Source of the DNA: CAUZIZ01 sp965219005
Lineage (GTDB): Bacteria; Acidobacteriota; UBA6911; RPQK01; JAJDTT01
Direction of reading: 5' to 3'
NCBI GenBank assembly: GCA_965219005.1
Contig: CBDCMS010000003.1
Location: 2,728,001 to 2,792,000, forward strand
DNA: 64,000 nucleotides
Shown here: positions 36,139-44,755 of the stretch, piece by piece
Layout of the letters: every line of letters begins with the position of its first letter
Numbering within the stretch: the first letter of the stretch is position 1
Position numbers and translations under genes: made by a program
The notes under the pieces: generated by a model
The model's database searches: none
Seen by the model: only the letters and a program-made list of their open reading frames with translations
What the model was told of the DNA's origin: nothing

Positions 36139-36423
36139 ATGGCAAAGGCGACATGGAACGGGACCGTCCTGGCCGAAAGTGACAGCTTCGAGATCGTGGA
36201 AGGGAACCACTACTTTCCCCCCGATTCAGTGAAGAGTGAGTACCTACAGGAGAGCGAAAGCCACTCCACCTGTCCCTGGAAGGGTCTCGCCAGTTACTAC
36301 GATGTCGTGGTAGGGGATGAGGTCAACAAGGACGCCGCCTGGCACTATCCGCAACCCAAGGAAGGCGCCACTCACCTCAAGGACTATGTGGCCTTCTGGA
36401 AGGGCGTTGAGGTTGAGCCCTAG
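36139..36423 (+). CDS. DUF427 domain protein
   Basis: A 94-residue single-domain protein of the DUF427 family: ATWNGTVLAESDSFEIVEGNHYFP at the start, then HSTCPWKGLASYYDV and WHYPQPK, and KDYVAFWKGVEVE at the end. The fold is a small beta-barrel; the biological role of the family is not established. GAGGAG precedes the ATG. Confidence 0.93.
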   Translation: MAKATWNGTVLAESDSFEIVEGNHYFPPDSVKSEYLQESESHSTCPWKGLASYYDVVVGDEVNKDAAWHYPQPKEGATHLKDYVAFWKGVEVEP

Positions 36424-36507
36424 GATCCTGACCTCTGACTGCTCTCAGACTCTCCCCTCCCGGTGAGTTCGCCCTGTAACTTCCGATACATAGGTACCCC
36501 CCCTCTT

Positions 36508-37227
36508 CTACGCTGAAAGCGTTGGTGCGGGTAGCCCAGGGTTGACCGCGCTTCGCGGGCTACCCTGGGTCAAACCGGACCCTAACCAATCTTTACCCCA
36601 ACGGGGTTATTGCCAAGACCGTCCGATCTGCTCGATCATTGGTATATGGCACAATCCCTATCCAAAGTATTGATACATGTTATCTTCTCGACCAAGGGCC
36701 GGAAGCCATTCCTTAAAGACAGGGATGATCGGCTTAGGGCCCACGAGTTCATCGGGGGAATCTCTAGAGAACAGGCCTGTCCGCCGATCATTGTTGGAGG
36801 AACGGCAGATCATGTCCATCTGCTTGCAAGTCTGGGACGCTCGGCGAGCCAAGCCGAACTTGTCAAAGAGGTGAAGCGAGCCTCTTCCCTGTGGATCAAG
36901 AAAGAGCTCGGCAGACCGTACCGATCGTTTGGGTGGCAGACAGGCTACGCTGTCTTCTCAATCTCGCAATCACAGATTGCTGCAACCCGGAAGTACATCG
37001 CAGATCAGGAGCAACACCACCAGAAGGTCAGCTTCCAGGATGAGTTCAGGAGGTTCCTCAAGAAGTACGACATCACATACGACGAACGCTACGTATGGGA
37101 TTGAGGTGGGCTGGCGCTAGATGTGCAATAACCCCCTTGGGGTATGACTTGATTGGCAAGTTTACCCAGGGTAGGCCGCGAAGCGCGGTCAACCCTGGGC
37201 TACCCGCAAAAACGCTTTCAGCGTAGG
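36508..37227 (+). mobile_element. RAYT element flanked by inverted REP palindromes (family R2)
   Basis: The left block 36508-36612 and the right block 37124-37227 are inverted copies. Each has an outer mini-hairpin (CTACGCTGAAAGCG), a GTAG-led palindrome (GTAGCCCAGGGTTG with CTACCCTGGG) and an inner hairpin (ACCCCAACGGGGTT or ACCCCAAGGGGGTT). The GTAG lead is typical of REP sequences recognised by TnpA-REP transposases. The encoded Y1 transposase lies between. Confidence 0.88.
36646..37104 (+). CDS. REP-associated tyrosine transposase (IS200/IS605 TnpA-like), R2 type
   Basis: A 152-residue Y1/HUH transposase that cuts and joins single-stranded DNA. HUH is seen as DHVHLL (His56, His58) and the nucleophile is probably Tyr117 in TRKYIADQ. 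The N-terminus QSLSKVLIHVIFSTKGRKP is typical. Intact, unlike the copy at 19264. I start at the ATG 36646, since the 12 codons before it read into the REP. No TnpB partner. Confidence 0.9.
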   Translation: MAQSLSKVLIHVIFSTKGRKPFLKDRDDRLRAHEFIGGISREQACPPIIVGGTADHVHLLASLGRSASQAELVKEVKRASSLWIKKELGRPYRSFGWQTGYAVFSISQSQIAATRKYIADQEQHHQKVSFQDEFRRFLKKYDITYDERYVWD

Positions 37228-37313
37228 CGATTGCCGGTATGTTCCGGGCGGGCGGGCGAACACTATTGTGATTCAGGAGAACTGCCCTCTGCCGGCTAAA
37301 GCTACTCACCGAG

Positions 37314-38579
37314 CTACTCCCGTGAATTCGAATAGGCGCGGTCCAACACTTCCAGGGTGTGGAGGACTGGAATTGGCTCGCCCAGGTTTTCCAGATGCGT
37401 CTGGATCTGGATGATGCAGCCCACGTTTCCGGCTGCCACCGTAGCCGCCTCGGTTTCGAGGATGGTCCCTACCTTGCGCACGCCCAGGGTGCTGGCAATT
37501 TCCGGTTGCTCCAGATTGTAGGTGCCGGCGGAGCCGCAACAGGTTTCGCCGTCAGGTATCTCAACCAGCGTCAGGTTGGGGATGCTTTCCAGTAGATCTC
37601 GGGGCTCTTGACGGATTCCCTGAGCGTGGGCCAGGTGACAGGCATCGTGGTATGCCACCCTCTGAGGTGCGGCTAGGGCCGGGACTGGTTTCAACCCCAG
37701 GTTGCTCAGGAACACGCTTACATCCTGGACCCGATCAGCGAAGTCACGGGCCCTATCTTCGTCCTCGAGATCCTTGAAGAGTAGCGGGTATTCCGTCATC
37801 CCTGAACCGCAGCCGGCGGCGTTGGTAAGAATCGCATCTACATCCTTGGGGAAACTTCCAAAGTTCCGTCGTGCCAGAGTGCGTGCTTGATCGGCCTCCC
37901 CTCCGTGCATGGCCAGGGCTCCACAGCAACCCTGATCCCCCGGGATGACTACTTCCACACCATTTTCGCTCAGGACCCGTAGCGTCGCCCAGTTAATCTG
38001 CGGTGCCAGGACCTGCTGCGCGCACCCCGTCAGCAGCGCCACTCGGGCTCGCCTCGTCCCCTTGGCGGCGTAGAGTAACGGAAGAGGATCTGCCGAGGGC
38101 AGCTTTGGGGGAAGCAGATCGAGCATCGTCTTCAGCGCGGCGGGGACCAAGGGTCGAAAAGCCTGAGCCAGCCGCCCCAAGGTCGCCGCCTTCCGGAAGC
38201 GCTTGGGAAAGGGAAGCACATGACTCAGCATGAAGCGGGTGAGGCGACTCAGCGGATCTCGCTTTCTCTGCTTCTCGGCGAGAGACCGGAAGGGGTTGAG
38301 TAGCTCCCCGTACTGGACTCCCGAAGGGCAGGCCGTGACGCATGCGAGGCAACCCAGACACTTGTCCACATAGGGGATTCCCTCCTCCAACGTTAGATTC
38401 CCTTCCAGGACCTCCTTCATCAGGAGAATACGACCCCGCGGGGAATCCATCTCCTCACCCAGGACTTTGTAGGTAGGGCACACTGGAAGGCAGAACCCAC
38501 AGTGGACGCAGGCCTTCACCTCGTGGGCCATGGTTTCGCCGTAGGGTGCAAAGTCCGCGCTCGGAATCTCGTGGCGCAT
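37314..38579 (-). CDS. glcF: Glycolate dehydrogenase iron-sulfur subunit
   Basis: A 421-residue GlcF-type subunit. Two 4Fe-4S motifs are visible, CVHCGFCLPVCP and CLGCLACVTACP, then two CCG domains (QGCCGALAMHGG and ETCCGSAGTYNLEQ, also HDACHLAHAQG). It passes electrons from the FAD subunit to the quinone pool. Its start follows the stop of the glcDE fusion with no spacing (TAAATG), a coupled operon. Confidence 0.92.
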   Translation of the reverse strand: MRHEIPSADFAPYGETMAHEVKACVHCGFCLPVCPTYKVLGEEMDSPRGRILLMKEVLEGNLTLEEGIPYVDKCLGCLACVTACPSGVQYGELLNPFRSLAEKQRKRDPLSRLTRFMLSHVLPFPKRFRKAATLGRLAQAFRPLVPAALKTMLDLLPPKLPSADPLPLLYAAKGTRRARVALLTGCAQQVLAPQINWATLRVLSENGVEVVIPGDQGCCGALAMHGGEADQARTLARRNFGSFPKDVDAILTNAAGCGSGMTEYPLLFKDLEDEDRARDFADRVQDVSVFLSNLGLKPVPALAAPQRVAYHDACHLAHAQGIRQEPRDLLESIPNLTLVEIPDGETCCGSAGTYNLEQPEIASTLGVRKVGTILETEAATVAAGNVGCIIQIQTHLENLGEPIPVLHTLEVLDRAYSNSRE

Positions 38580-41078
38580 TTAGTAATCCGGGAATCGGCC
38601 CTGGGGATCCAAAGCGCTCTTTACTCTGTGCCCCAGCAAAAAACTCTCGTGCGTACCGACAAACGGCGTCTCGGTCGGACCCTCAAGGACCAGACCGCTG
38701 AGGCCGAATGACTTCAGAATGCCCTCCAGACGCTCCAGGGGGTCAGACCAGGCGAGCCAGAGCAGATTTCCGCCAGCACAGTATCTGCGCCGGTTCGAGG
38801 TCAGCGACAGCTGCTCTTCTAGCGGAAGGATCAGGCCCTCGTTGAGAGGAATCTTTACCAGGTGCGAACCGGCAGGGCTCCAATCGAAATCCGTAATGCT
38901 CTGCCACAGTGACGATTCTTGTTCACCGGTTCTGTCCTGACCCTCACCTAGCACGTCTCTGAGGCGATCCAGGCGCTCCGGGAGGGCTCCGCTGCTGCTA
39001 CCCAGGCGAACCCACAACCTGCCGGGCGGCTCCAGGTCGACCGCCTCCAGGTCGAATCGTGCCGATTTGAGTCGGGACAGGCGCTCCAGAGCCTCGCTCA
39101 GGGTTGGGAGTTCGAGCTCCAGCGTGACGTGGTCACGGGGTCGCGGAAAGACCTTGAAGGTCAGATCCACCAGGACACCCAGGCGTCCCAGGCTTCCTAT
39201 CATGAGCTTGGGGAGATCGAAGCCGGCGGCATTCTTGACGACCTTGCCTCCTCCCCTTACCAGCTCTCCGCCCCCATTTACGAACCTCACACCCAGGAGG
39301 AAATCGCGAATGCCCCCGTGGCGTTGACGTCCCGATCCGCTGGTTCCGGCAGCGACCGTTCCTCCCAAGGTGGCCCCTCTTCCTGACAATACCGGATCGA
39401 AGGGCAGGTACTGTCCTTCCTGGGCCAACAACTGTTGTACCTGGGCCACTGGTGTCCCCGCCAGAGCCGTAAATGTAAACTCTTCCGGCTGGTACTCCCC
39501 GACTCCGCTGAGGCCTGAGAGATCCAGAACATGAAAATCCTCGGAAGCCTGTGACAGGGCTGGTTTGCTCCCGCCGCCTCGACAGACCAGCTTGGGAAAG
39601 GAACAGACCGAAGTGCAGACTTCCTCAATTGTCTGCGGTTGTAGTGTCGCCTCGAGGCCAGACTCTCTGGGATTCGTCTCCAGGGGAAGAACCTCCCCTA
39701 TTTCGGGGAACATTTTGGTGCGGTTTGAAAGTTCGTGGGGATCGATCATGCGTCGGATTCGGATCATGTTTTCCAGGTCGGTTCGGTTGAACATCTTGGC
39801 CAGGTAGTCACGCTTCTCCATACCGACGCCGTGCTCACCCGTAATCGAACCTCCCAAACGAATGCACATGCTCACGATCAGGCCAGCCAGCTCCTCAGCC
39901 TTCTCGAGCGCACCTTCCTCGGTGCCATCGAACAGAATCAAGGGATGCAAGTTGCCGTCGCCGGCATGGAACACGTTGGCCACCGGTATCCCGAACTCCG
40001 AGCTGAGCTTTTCAATCTCGGCGAGAGCTTCTCCCAGTCGGGTCCTGGGAACCACGCCATCCTGAACGATATAGTCAGGGCTCAAGCGTCCCACCGAAGA
40101 GAAAGCGCCCTTGCGTCCCTTCCAGATCCGTGCTCTGTCAGCCTCATCTGTAGCCACGCGAATCTCGTACGATCCTGAGGCTTCGATGATTTTCCCCAGG
40201 GAGGCGAACTCGAGATCCACTTCGATTGACTCACCCTCCAGTTCTACGATCAGAAGGGCCGCCGCCGCCTCCGGGTAGCCAGCGTGGACGGCCGCCTCCG
40301 CCGCCTTGAGGGCGAGACGATCCATGATCTCGATGGCGCCGGGGAGAATCCCGGCAGCGACGATGCGGGCTACTGCCTCTCCAGCTGCCTCCAGGCTCCG
40401 GTAGGCCGCTAGTAGCGTCCGGTAGCTTTCGGGCTTGGGGACCAGCCGCAGCGTGATTTCCAGGGCGATCCCGAAGAGACCTTCCGAGCCGACGTAGAAT
40501 CCGGTCAGGTCGGGTCCAATCCGCTCCAGGCTTCGGCCACCCATCTGGACCAGCTCACCGTCGGGCAGCACCGCCTTGATTCCCAGGACATGGTTGCTGG
40601 TCATCCCGTGTCGCAGGCAGTGGGCGCCGCCCGAATTGAAGGCGACGTTGCCTCCGATGGTACAGACCGACTGGCTGGAGGGATCAGGGGCGTAGTAGAG
40701 ATTGTGGGGCGCCGCCGCTGCGGAGACGTCCAGGTTGATGACCCCGGGCTCCACCACAGCAATACGCTGCTCCGGATCCAGCTCGAGAATCCGGTTCAAC
40801 CGATTCAGACCAATCACGATCCCTTCCTCGATGGGAAGCGATCCGCCTGAAAGGCTGGTACCACTCCCTCGGGCCACGAAGGGAAGCCGCTCCTGGTGGC
40901 AGAGGCGCACGGTCTCGATCACTTCCTGCTGGGTTTCGGGCAGGACCACCGCGCGCGGACGCGCTCTGAAGACGGTAAGGGCATCGGACTCATAGGGAAG
41001 CAGCTGTGCCCGAGCCGTCAGAAATCGATCCGGCGGATAAATCTGACCCAGAGCTGAGGGAAGGTTTGGAAGCCCCAT
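38580..41078 (-). CDS. glcD: GlcD-GlcE fusion: FAD-binding subunits of glycolate dehydrogenase
   Basis: An 832-residue protein that joins two homologous FAD-linked oxidase modules. Residues 1 to about 460 are GlcD-like, with PCMH FAD-site sequence ARGSGTSLSGGSLPIEEG, GGNVAFNSGG and the C-terminal FHAGDGNLHP, GSITGEHGVG. Residues about 475-832 are GlcE-like, with GGTVAAGTSGSGR and RGGGKVVKNAAGFDLPKLM. In most bacteria these are separate genes. With glcF this encodes a complete glycolate (or D-lactate type 2-hydroxyacid) dehydrogenase. First gene of the operon. Confidence 0.92.
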   Translation of the reverse strand: MGLPNLPSALGQIYPPDRFLTARAQLLPYESDALTVFRARPRAVVLPETQQEVIETVRLCHQERLPFVARGSGTSLSGGSLPIEEGIVIGLNRLNRILELDPEQRIAVVEPGVINLDVSAAAAPHNLYYAPDPSSQSVCTIGGNVAFNSGGAHCLRHGMTSNHVLGIKAVLPDGELVQMGGRSLERIGPDLTGFYVGSEGLFGIALEITLRLVPKPESYRTLLAAYRSLEAAGEAVARIVAAGILPGAIEIMDRLALKAAEAAVHAGYPEAAAALLIVELEGESIEVDLEFASLGKIIEASGSYEIRVATDEADRARIWKGRKGAFSSVGRLSPDYIVQDGVVPRTRLGEALAEIEKLSSEFGIPVANVFHAGDGNLHPLILFDGTEEGALEKAEELAGLIVSMCIRLGGSITGEHGVGMEKRDYLAKMFNRTDLENMIRIRRMIDPHELSNRTKMFPEIGEVLPLETNPRESGLEATLQPQTIEEVCTSVCSFPKLVCRGGGSKPALSQASEDFHVLDLSGLSGVGEYQPEEFTFTALAGTPVAQVQQLLAQEGQYLPFDPVLSGRGATLGGTVAAGTSGSGRQRHGGIRDFLLGVRFVNGGGELVRGGGKVVKNAAGFDLPKLMIGSLGRLGVLVDLTFKVFPRPRDHVTLELELPTLSEALERLSRLKSARFDLEAVDLEPPGRLWVRLGSSSGALPERLDRLRDVLGEGQDRTGEQESSLWQSITDFDWSPAGSHLVKIPLNEGLILPLEEQLSLTSNRRRYCAGGNLLWLAWSDPLERLEGILKSFGLSGLVLEGPTETPFVGTHESFLLGHRVKSALDPQGRFPDY

Positions 41079-41198
41079 CTAGTTGCTCTCTTTCGCGGCC
41101 ACTATTCTCCTTCTCCCCAGCCAAGTCAAGCCGCTAGACTACCCGAAACTCCAGCCCACAGAACCCCAGCCGACAGCAGGCATTACCGGGCAGAGGAT

Positions 41199-41425
41199 CT
41201 ACGCCGAAAGCGTTACTGCGTGTAGCCCAGGGTTGGCGATGCGAAGCGAGCTACCCTGGGTCAGGGTCGGTTGAAGGATCTACCCCAAAGGGGTTGCTGC
41301 CGACCGAACACGCATTGCAGCAACGCTTTCAGCGTAGAAAAGGCTAGGAGACCTGAACCCAGGGTAGCTCGCTTCGCTTCGGATCGCCAACCCTGGGCTA
41401 CCCGCATTAACACCTTCGGTGTAAG
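41199..41425. repeat. REP pair without transposase (BIME-like, family R2)
   Basis: Two inverted copies of the R2 REP lie back to back: GTAGCCCAGGGTTGGCGATG with GCTACCCTGGGTC on the left, the mirror image on the right, with the same outer (ACGCCGAAAGCGT, ACACCTTCGGTGT) and inner (ACCCCAAAGGGGTT) mini-hairpins as around the R2 RAYT. A plausible product of mobilisation by that transposase. Fills the 460-bp gap between the glc operon and the aldo/keto reductase. Confidence 0.9.
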
Positions 41426-41538
41426 GAGACCTTGAAGTCGGGTAGGGGTGCCGCCGAAGTGATCTGTCGCGGTTCTCTCTGTGGTAGAGTCGGAACCATT
41501 CCTACGCGGGGCAATATAAGAGTCTTGCGCGAGGCAAT

Positions 41539-42555
41539 ATGAAAGCAACACAGACGCGAAGACTAGGCAGGACAGCCCTCGAAGTTACCGCTCTGGGTTT
41601 CGGCGGTGCTGTGGTGGGCAATCTTTACAGCACTCTGGCTGAAGACCAGGCCCTGGAGACGGTGGATACCGCCTACAACGAGGGTCTTCGCTTCTTTGAT
41701 ACCGCTCCCTTCTACGGCCACGGACTGAGTGAGCATCGCATCGGCGATGTCCTGAGACGGTACCCAAGAGAAAGCTTTGTCTTGTCCACGAAGGTAGGTC
41801 GACTTCTCAGACCCGCGGCAAGCGCTTCCATCGACCCTGGAGTCTTCTCTACCGTTCTCCCTTTCGAACCTGTCTTCGACTACAGTTTTGACGGAGCCAT
41901 GCGCTCAGTAGAGGACAGCCTTCAGCGACTTGGTCTGAACCGCATCGATGTTGCCCTGATCCATGACATCGATGTCTTCACCCACGGCGTGGATCAAGTG
42001 GACGGCCGGTTCCACGAAGCAATGGAGGGCGCTTACCGAGCGCTTAAGAAACTCCGGACTGAGGGGACCGTGGGGGCAATTGGATGTGGTTTGAACCAGT
42101 GGGAAGCCTGTTATCGCTGCGCTCAGGCGGGTGACTTCGACTGTTTTCTGCTGGCGGGCCGCTACTCCCTGCTCCAGCAAGAGTCACTCGAGCCCTTCCT
42201 GAAGCTGTGTGAGGAGCGGAAGATAGGGATCATCATCGGCGGACCCTACAATTCAGGAATCCTGGTGACTGGACCTGTGGAGGGTGCTATGTACGACTAT
42301 GCGCTCGCAACGCCTGAAATCCTGGAGCGAACCCGTAGGATCCAGGAAGTCTGCGATCGCTACCAAGTTCCCTTGCCGGCGGCGGCACTGCAGTTTCCCC
42401 TGGGACACCCCGCTGTCAGCACCGTTATTCCAGGCGCTCGTTCGGCTGCCGAAGTAAGACAGAATATGCACCTGCTAGATCTGCCGATCCCCGAGGATCT
42501 GTGGCAGGAGCTGAAACATCACGGCCTGATTCGAGAAGACTCCCCGATTCCCTAA
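41539..42555 (+). CDS. Aldo/keto reductase family oxidoreductase
   Basis: A 338-residue NAD(P)-dependent TIM-barrel enzyme. The catalytic tetrad is seen in RFFDTAPFYGHGLSE (Asp, Tyr), LSTKVGRLL (Lys) and ALIHDID (His). Nearest described relatives by pattern are D-threo-aldose/L-fucose dehydrogenases and pyridoxal 4-dehydrogenase, which share the DTAPFYG and TKVGR segments. Substrate uncertain, probably a sugar. Confidence 0.9.
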   Translation: MKATQTRRLGRTALEVTALGFGGAVVGNLYSTLAEDQALETVDTAYNEGLRFFDTAPFYGHGLSEHRIGDVLRRYPRESFVLSTKVGRLLRPAASASIDPGVFSTVLPFEPVFDYSFDGAMRSVEDSLQRLGLNRIDVALIHDIDVFTHGVDQVDGRFHEAMEGAYRALKKLRTEGTVGAIGCGLNQWEACYRCAQAGDFDCFLLAGRYSLLQQESLEPFLKLCEERKIGIIIGGPYNSGILVTGPVEGAMYDYALATPEILERTRRIQEVCDRYQVPLPAAALQFPLGHPAVSTVIPGARSAAEVRQNMHLLDLPIPEDLWQELKHHGLIREDSPIP

Positions 42556-42597
42556 TGGTCCAGCAGAATCGGGCGCCGTCACTCCACGATCTTTCTT

Positions 42598-43464
42598 CTA
42601 ATCCACCTTGTCTCGGAGTGAAAGAAAATCATCCACGCCCAGCAATTCCTTCACCTGGTCGAAGGACAAGCCTTCGGCCGACACCAGGCCATCCACCCGT
42701 CCCTCTTCCTTCCAGGTTTGGCAGAGCTTCATCATGGCGGCTCCGGTGAGCAGCAGGCTCTCGATCGGGCAGACCACGACTTTGTAGCCCAGATCCTCCA
42801 GCTCTGCGGTCGAGAGTAGCGGCGTGGCACCCCCAGTCAGCATGTTGGCAAACAGAGGGTAGTTCACCTCCCGGGGGATCTCCTCCAGCTCTTCCATGGA
42901 TTGAGGAGCCTCGATAAAGGCGATATCAGCGCCGGCCTCACAGCAGCGATTGACGCGATCGATGGCGTCATCCAGACCGTTTACCTGGCGGGCGTCGGTA
43001 CGGGCGAAGATGACGAAGTCAGGGTCTGTCTTGGCTCCGACCGCTGTTTCGATTTTCCGCACCATTTCGGCAGTCGGGATCACCTCCTTGTGAGGGAAGT
43101 GCCCGCAGCGTTTGGGCATCACCTGGTCCTCCAGTATGACACCGGCAGCACCTGCGGCCTCGAACGACCGGACAGTGTGCTGAACGTTGTGCAGATCGCC
43201 GTGTCCGGTGTCTCCATCTCCGATGACGGGCACCTTCACACGTGAAGTCATTCGTCTGAGAGAGTCGGCCATCTCGCTCAGCGAAAGGAAACTGAGGTCG
43301 GGTAGTCCCAGCAGGCTGGCTGAAGTCCCGAAGCCTCCGACGAAAACTGACTCGAAGCCCATGCGCTCCACGATCAGCGCGGTGAAGACGTCGTGCGCAC
43401 CCAGACTGCGAATAATCCCGGGCTGGGCCAGGAGCCGACGAAGCTGGGAAGTACTCTTGGACAT
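42598..43464 (-). CDS. Isocitrate lyase / PEP mutase family protein
   Basis: A 288-residue (beta/alpha)8 enzyme of the PEP mutase/isocitrate lyase superfamily. Metal-binding aspartates are in VIGDGDTGHGD, and GVILEDQVMPKRCGHFPHKEVI holds the active-site loop, with Cys in the KRCGH position as in C-C lyases. Likely acts on a 2-methylisocitrate-like or oxaloacetate-like acid; carboxyPEP phosphonomutase is less likely. I start at ATG 43464, preceded by AAAGGAGAGG. Confidence 0.87.
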   Translation of the reverse strand: MSKSTSQLRRLLAQPGIIRSLGAHDVFTALIVERMGFESVFVGGFGTSASLLGLPDLSFLSLSEMADSLRRMTSRVKVPVIGDGDTGHGDLHNVQHTVRSFEAAGAAGVILEDQVMPKRCGHFPHKEVIPTAEMVRKIETAVGAKTDPDFVIFARTDARQVNGLDDAIDRVNRCCEAGADIAFIEAPQSMEELEEIPREVNYPLFANMLTGGATPLLSTAELEDLGYKVVVCPIESLLLTGAAMMKLCQTWKEEGRVDGLVSAEGLSFDQVKELLGVDDFLSLRDKVD

Positions 43465-43645
43465 GTCCCTCTCCTTTCCCTTTGAGTGCGAAGCCAACTA
43501 GTCCGCTCAGGTTAACACGAACCTTTCCGGCATCGTCCGATTCCGGATTTTTTGCGTGTAGAATCACGCCATTTTCGTGTACATTGCTACTCCTGGTGTC
43601 TGCTTCGTCTGTCTCGGAGGAAGGTTTCTCGAGAAGGAGTTCGAT

Positions 43646-44746
43646 ATGTCTTTTTTCAAGAAGCTGATCCTGGTTTTCGCAGGTCTCCTCGTCGTCTTGA
43701 TTGTTGCCCTTGTCCTGATCTTCTCCAACCTCTCAACCATCGCGCGTGGTTTTGTCGAGGAGAAGGTTCCGGGAATGACCTTTTCCCAGATCGACGTCAG
43801 CTGGAGCGAGTTGAGCATCCACGGAGTCGAGTACTCCAGCGAAGGCAAGGTGCGACTTAAAGCGGAGAAGATCCAGCTGCGGCCGAGTCTGTCATCCTTC
43901 TGGAGTGACACCTTCAAGATCAGATCCATCGAGGCCGCTGAGGCCTACGTCTATATCGAGAAGAAGGCCAGCGGGGAGATCGTGTGGCCCATTCCCAAGC
44001 CGACTGAGTCGTCCAAGCCCAAGACCGAGAAAGAAGACTCCCCGGGAAAGCCCCTGGCGGTGCACTTGGGTGAGTTCAGGATCCGCGACGGAAGCGGCGA
44101 GTTCCTGGACCGTTCGGTTGGTTCTCCCCCCGCCCACTTCAAGATCAAGGATGTCAACTTGACCCTCAGCAACCTGCGCCATCCCGCTGAGCCGGGGAGC
44201 ATGGATGTGGATCTTTCGCTGGCCATCGAAGGGCCCCAGGACACCCGGGTGAATGCGTCGGGTTGGGTCGATCCGGTGGGGGAATCAGCTGACATGGACG
44301 CCGGGATAGAGCGTCTCGACTTGAGCCAGGCGGAGCCCTACATGCGAAAGAGCGATCAATCCGTCAGACCCTCTGAAGGTACCCTGGACGGCGACGCTAA
44401 ATGGCTGATGGAGCAGGGGGAATACACTTTGTCGGGAGAAGTACTTCTGTCCGACCTGAAGTTTCAACGGTCCGGCGGGGGGCTGGCGGGTCTGTCCTCG
44501 ATGATAGTCGAAGAGTACCTGAAAGCCACTGGGGAACCGATGACGTTCCCCTTTGAGATCAAAGGTAACCGAAGGGAGAAGTCCGACTACCGGAGCAAGC
44601 TGAGCGACAAGATCGGAAAGGCTCTTCTCCAGAAGCTGGGAGGAGGATCGGCGGGGAAGGTGCTCAAGGGCGCAGAGGGGGCCGCCTCGCCCGCGAAGGA
44701 AGGCTTGGGACTCTTGGAGAGCCTGCTGGGAGACCAGAAGAAGTAG
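43646..44746 (+). CDS. AsmA-like membrane-anchored protein
   Basis: A 366-residue protein with one N-terminal transmembrane anchor (LILVFAGLLVVLIVALVLIF) and a repetitive beta-rich periplasmic part (VSWSELSIHGVEYSSEGKVR, IRSIEAAEAYVYIEKKASGE, LGEFRIRDGSGEFLD) like the AsmA/DUF748 group involved in envelope lipid transport or assembly. A Gly/Ala-rich tail ends the protein. Start at ATG 43646 after AAGGAG; upstream codons are not convincing. Starts a run of three same-strand genes. Confidence 0.7.
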   Translation: MSFFKKLILVFAGLLVVLIVALVLIFSNLSTIARGFVEEKVPGMTFSQIDVSWSELSIHGVEYSSEGKVRLKAEKIQLRPSLSSFWSDTFKIRSIEAAEAYVYIEKKASGEIVWPIPKPTESSKPKTEKEDSPGKPLAVHLGEFRIRDGSGEFLDRSVGSPPAHFKIKDVNLTLSNLRHPAEPGSMDVDLSLAIEGPQDTRVNASGWVDPVGESADMDAGIERLDLSQAEPYMRKSDQSVRPSEGTLDGDAKWLMEQGEYTLSGEVLLSDLKFQRSGGGLAGLSSMIVEEYLKATGEPMTFPFEIKGNRREKSDYRSKLSDKIGKALLQKLGGGSAGKVLKGAEGAASPAKEGLGLLESLLGDQKK

Positions 44747-44755
44747 AGCATGTAG

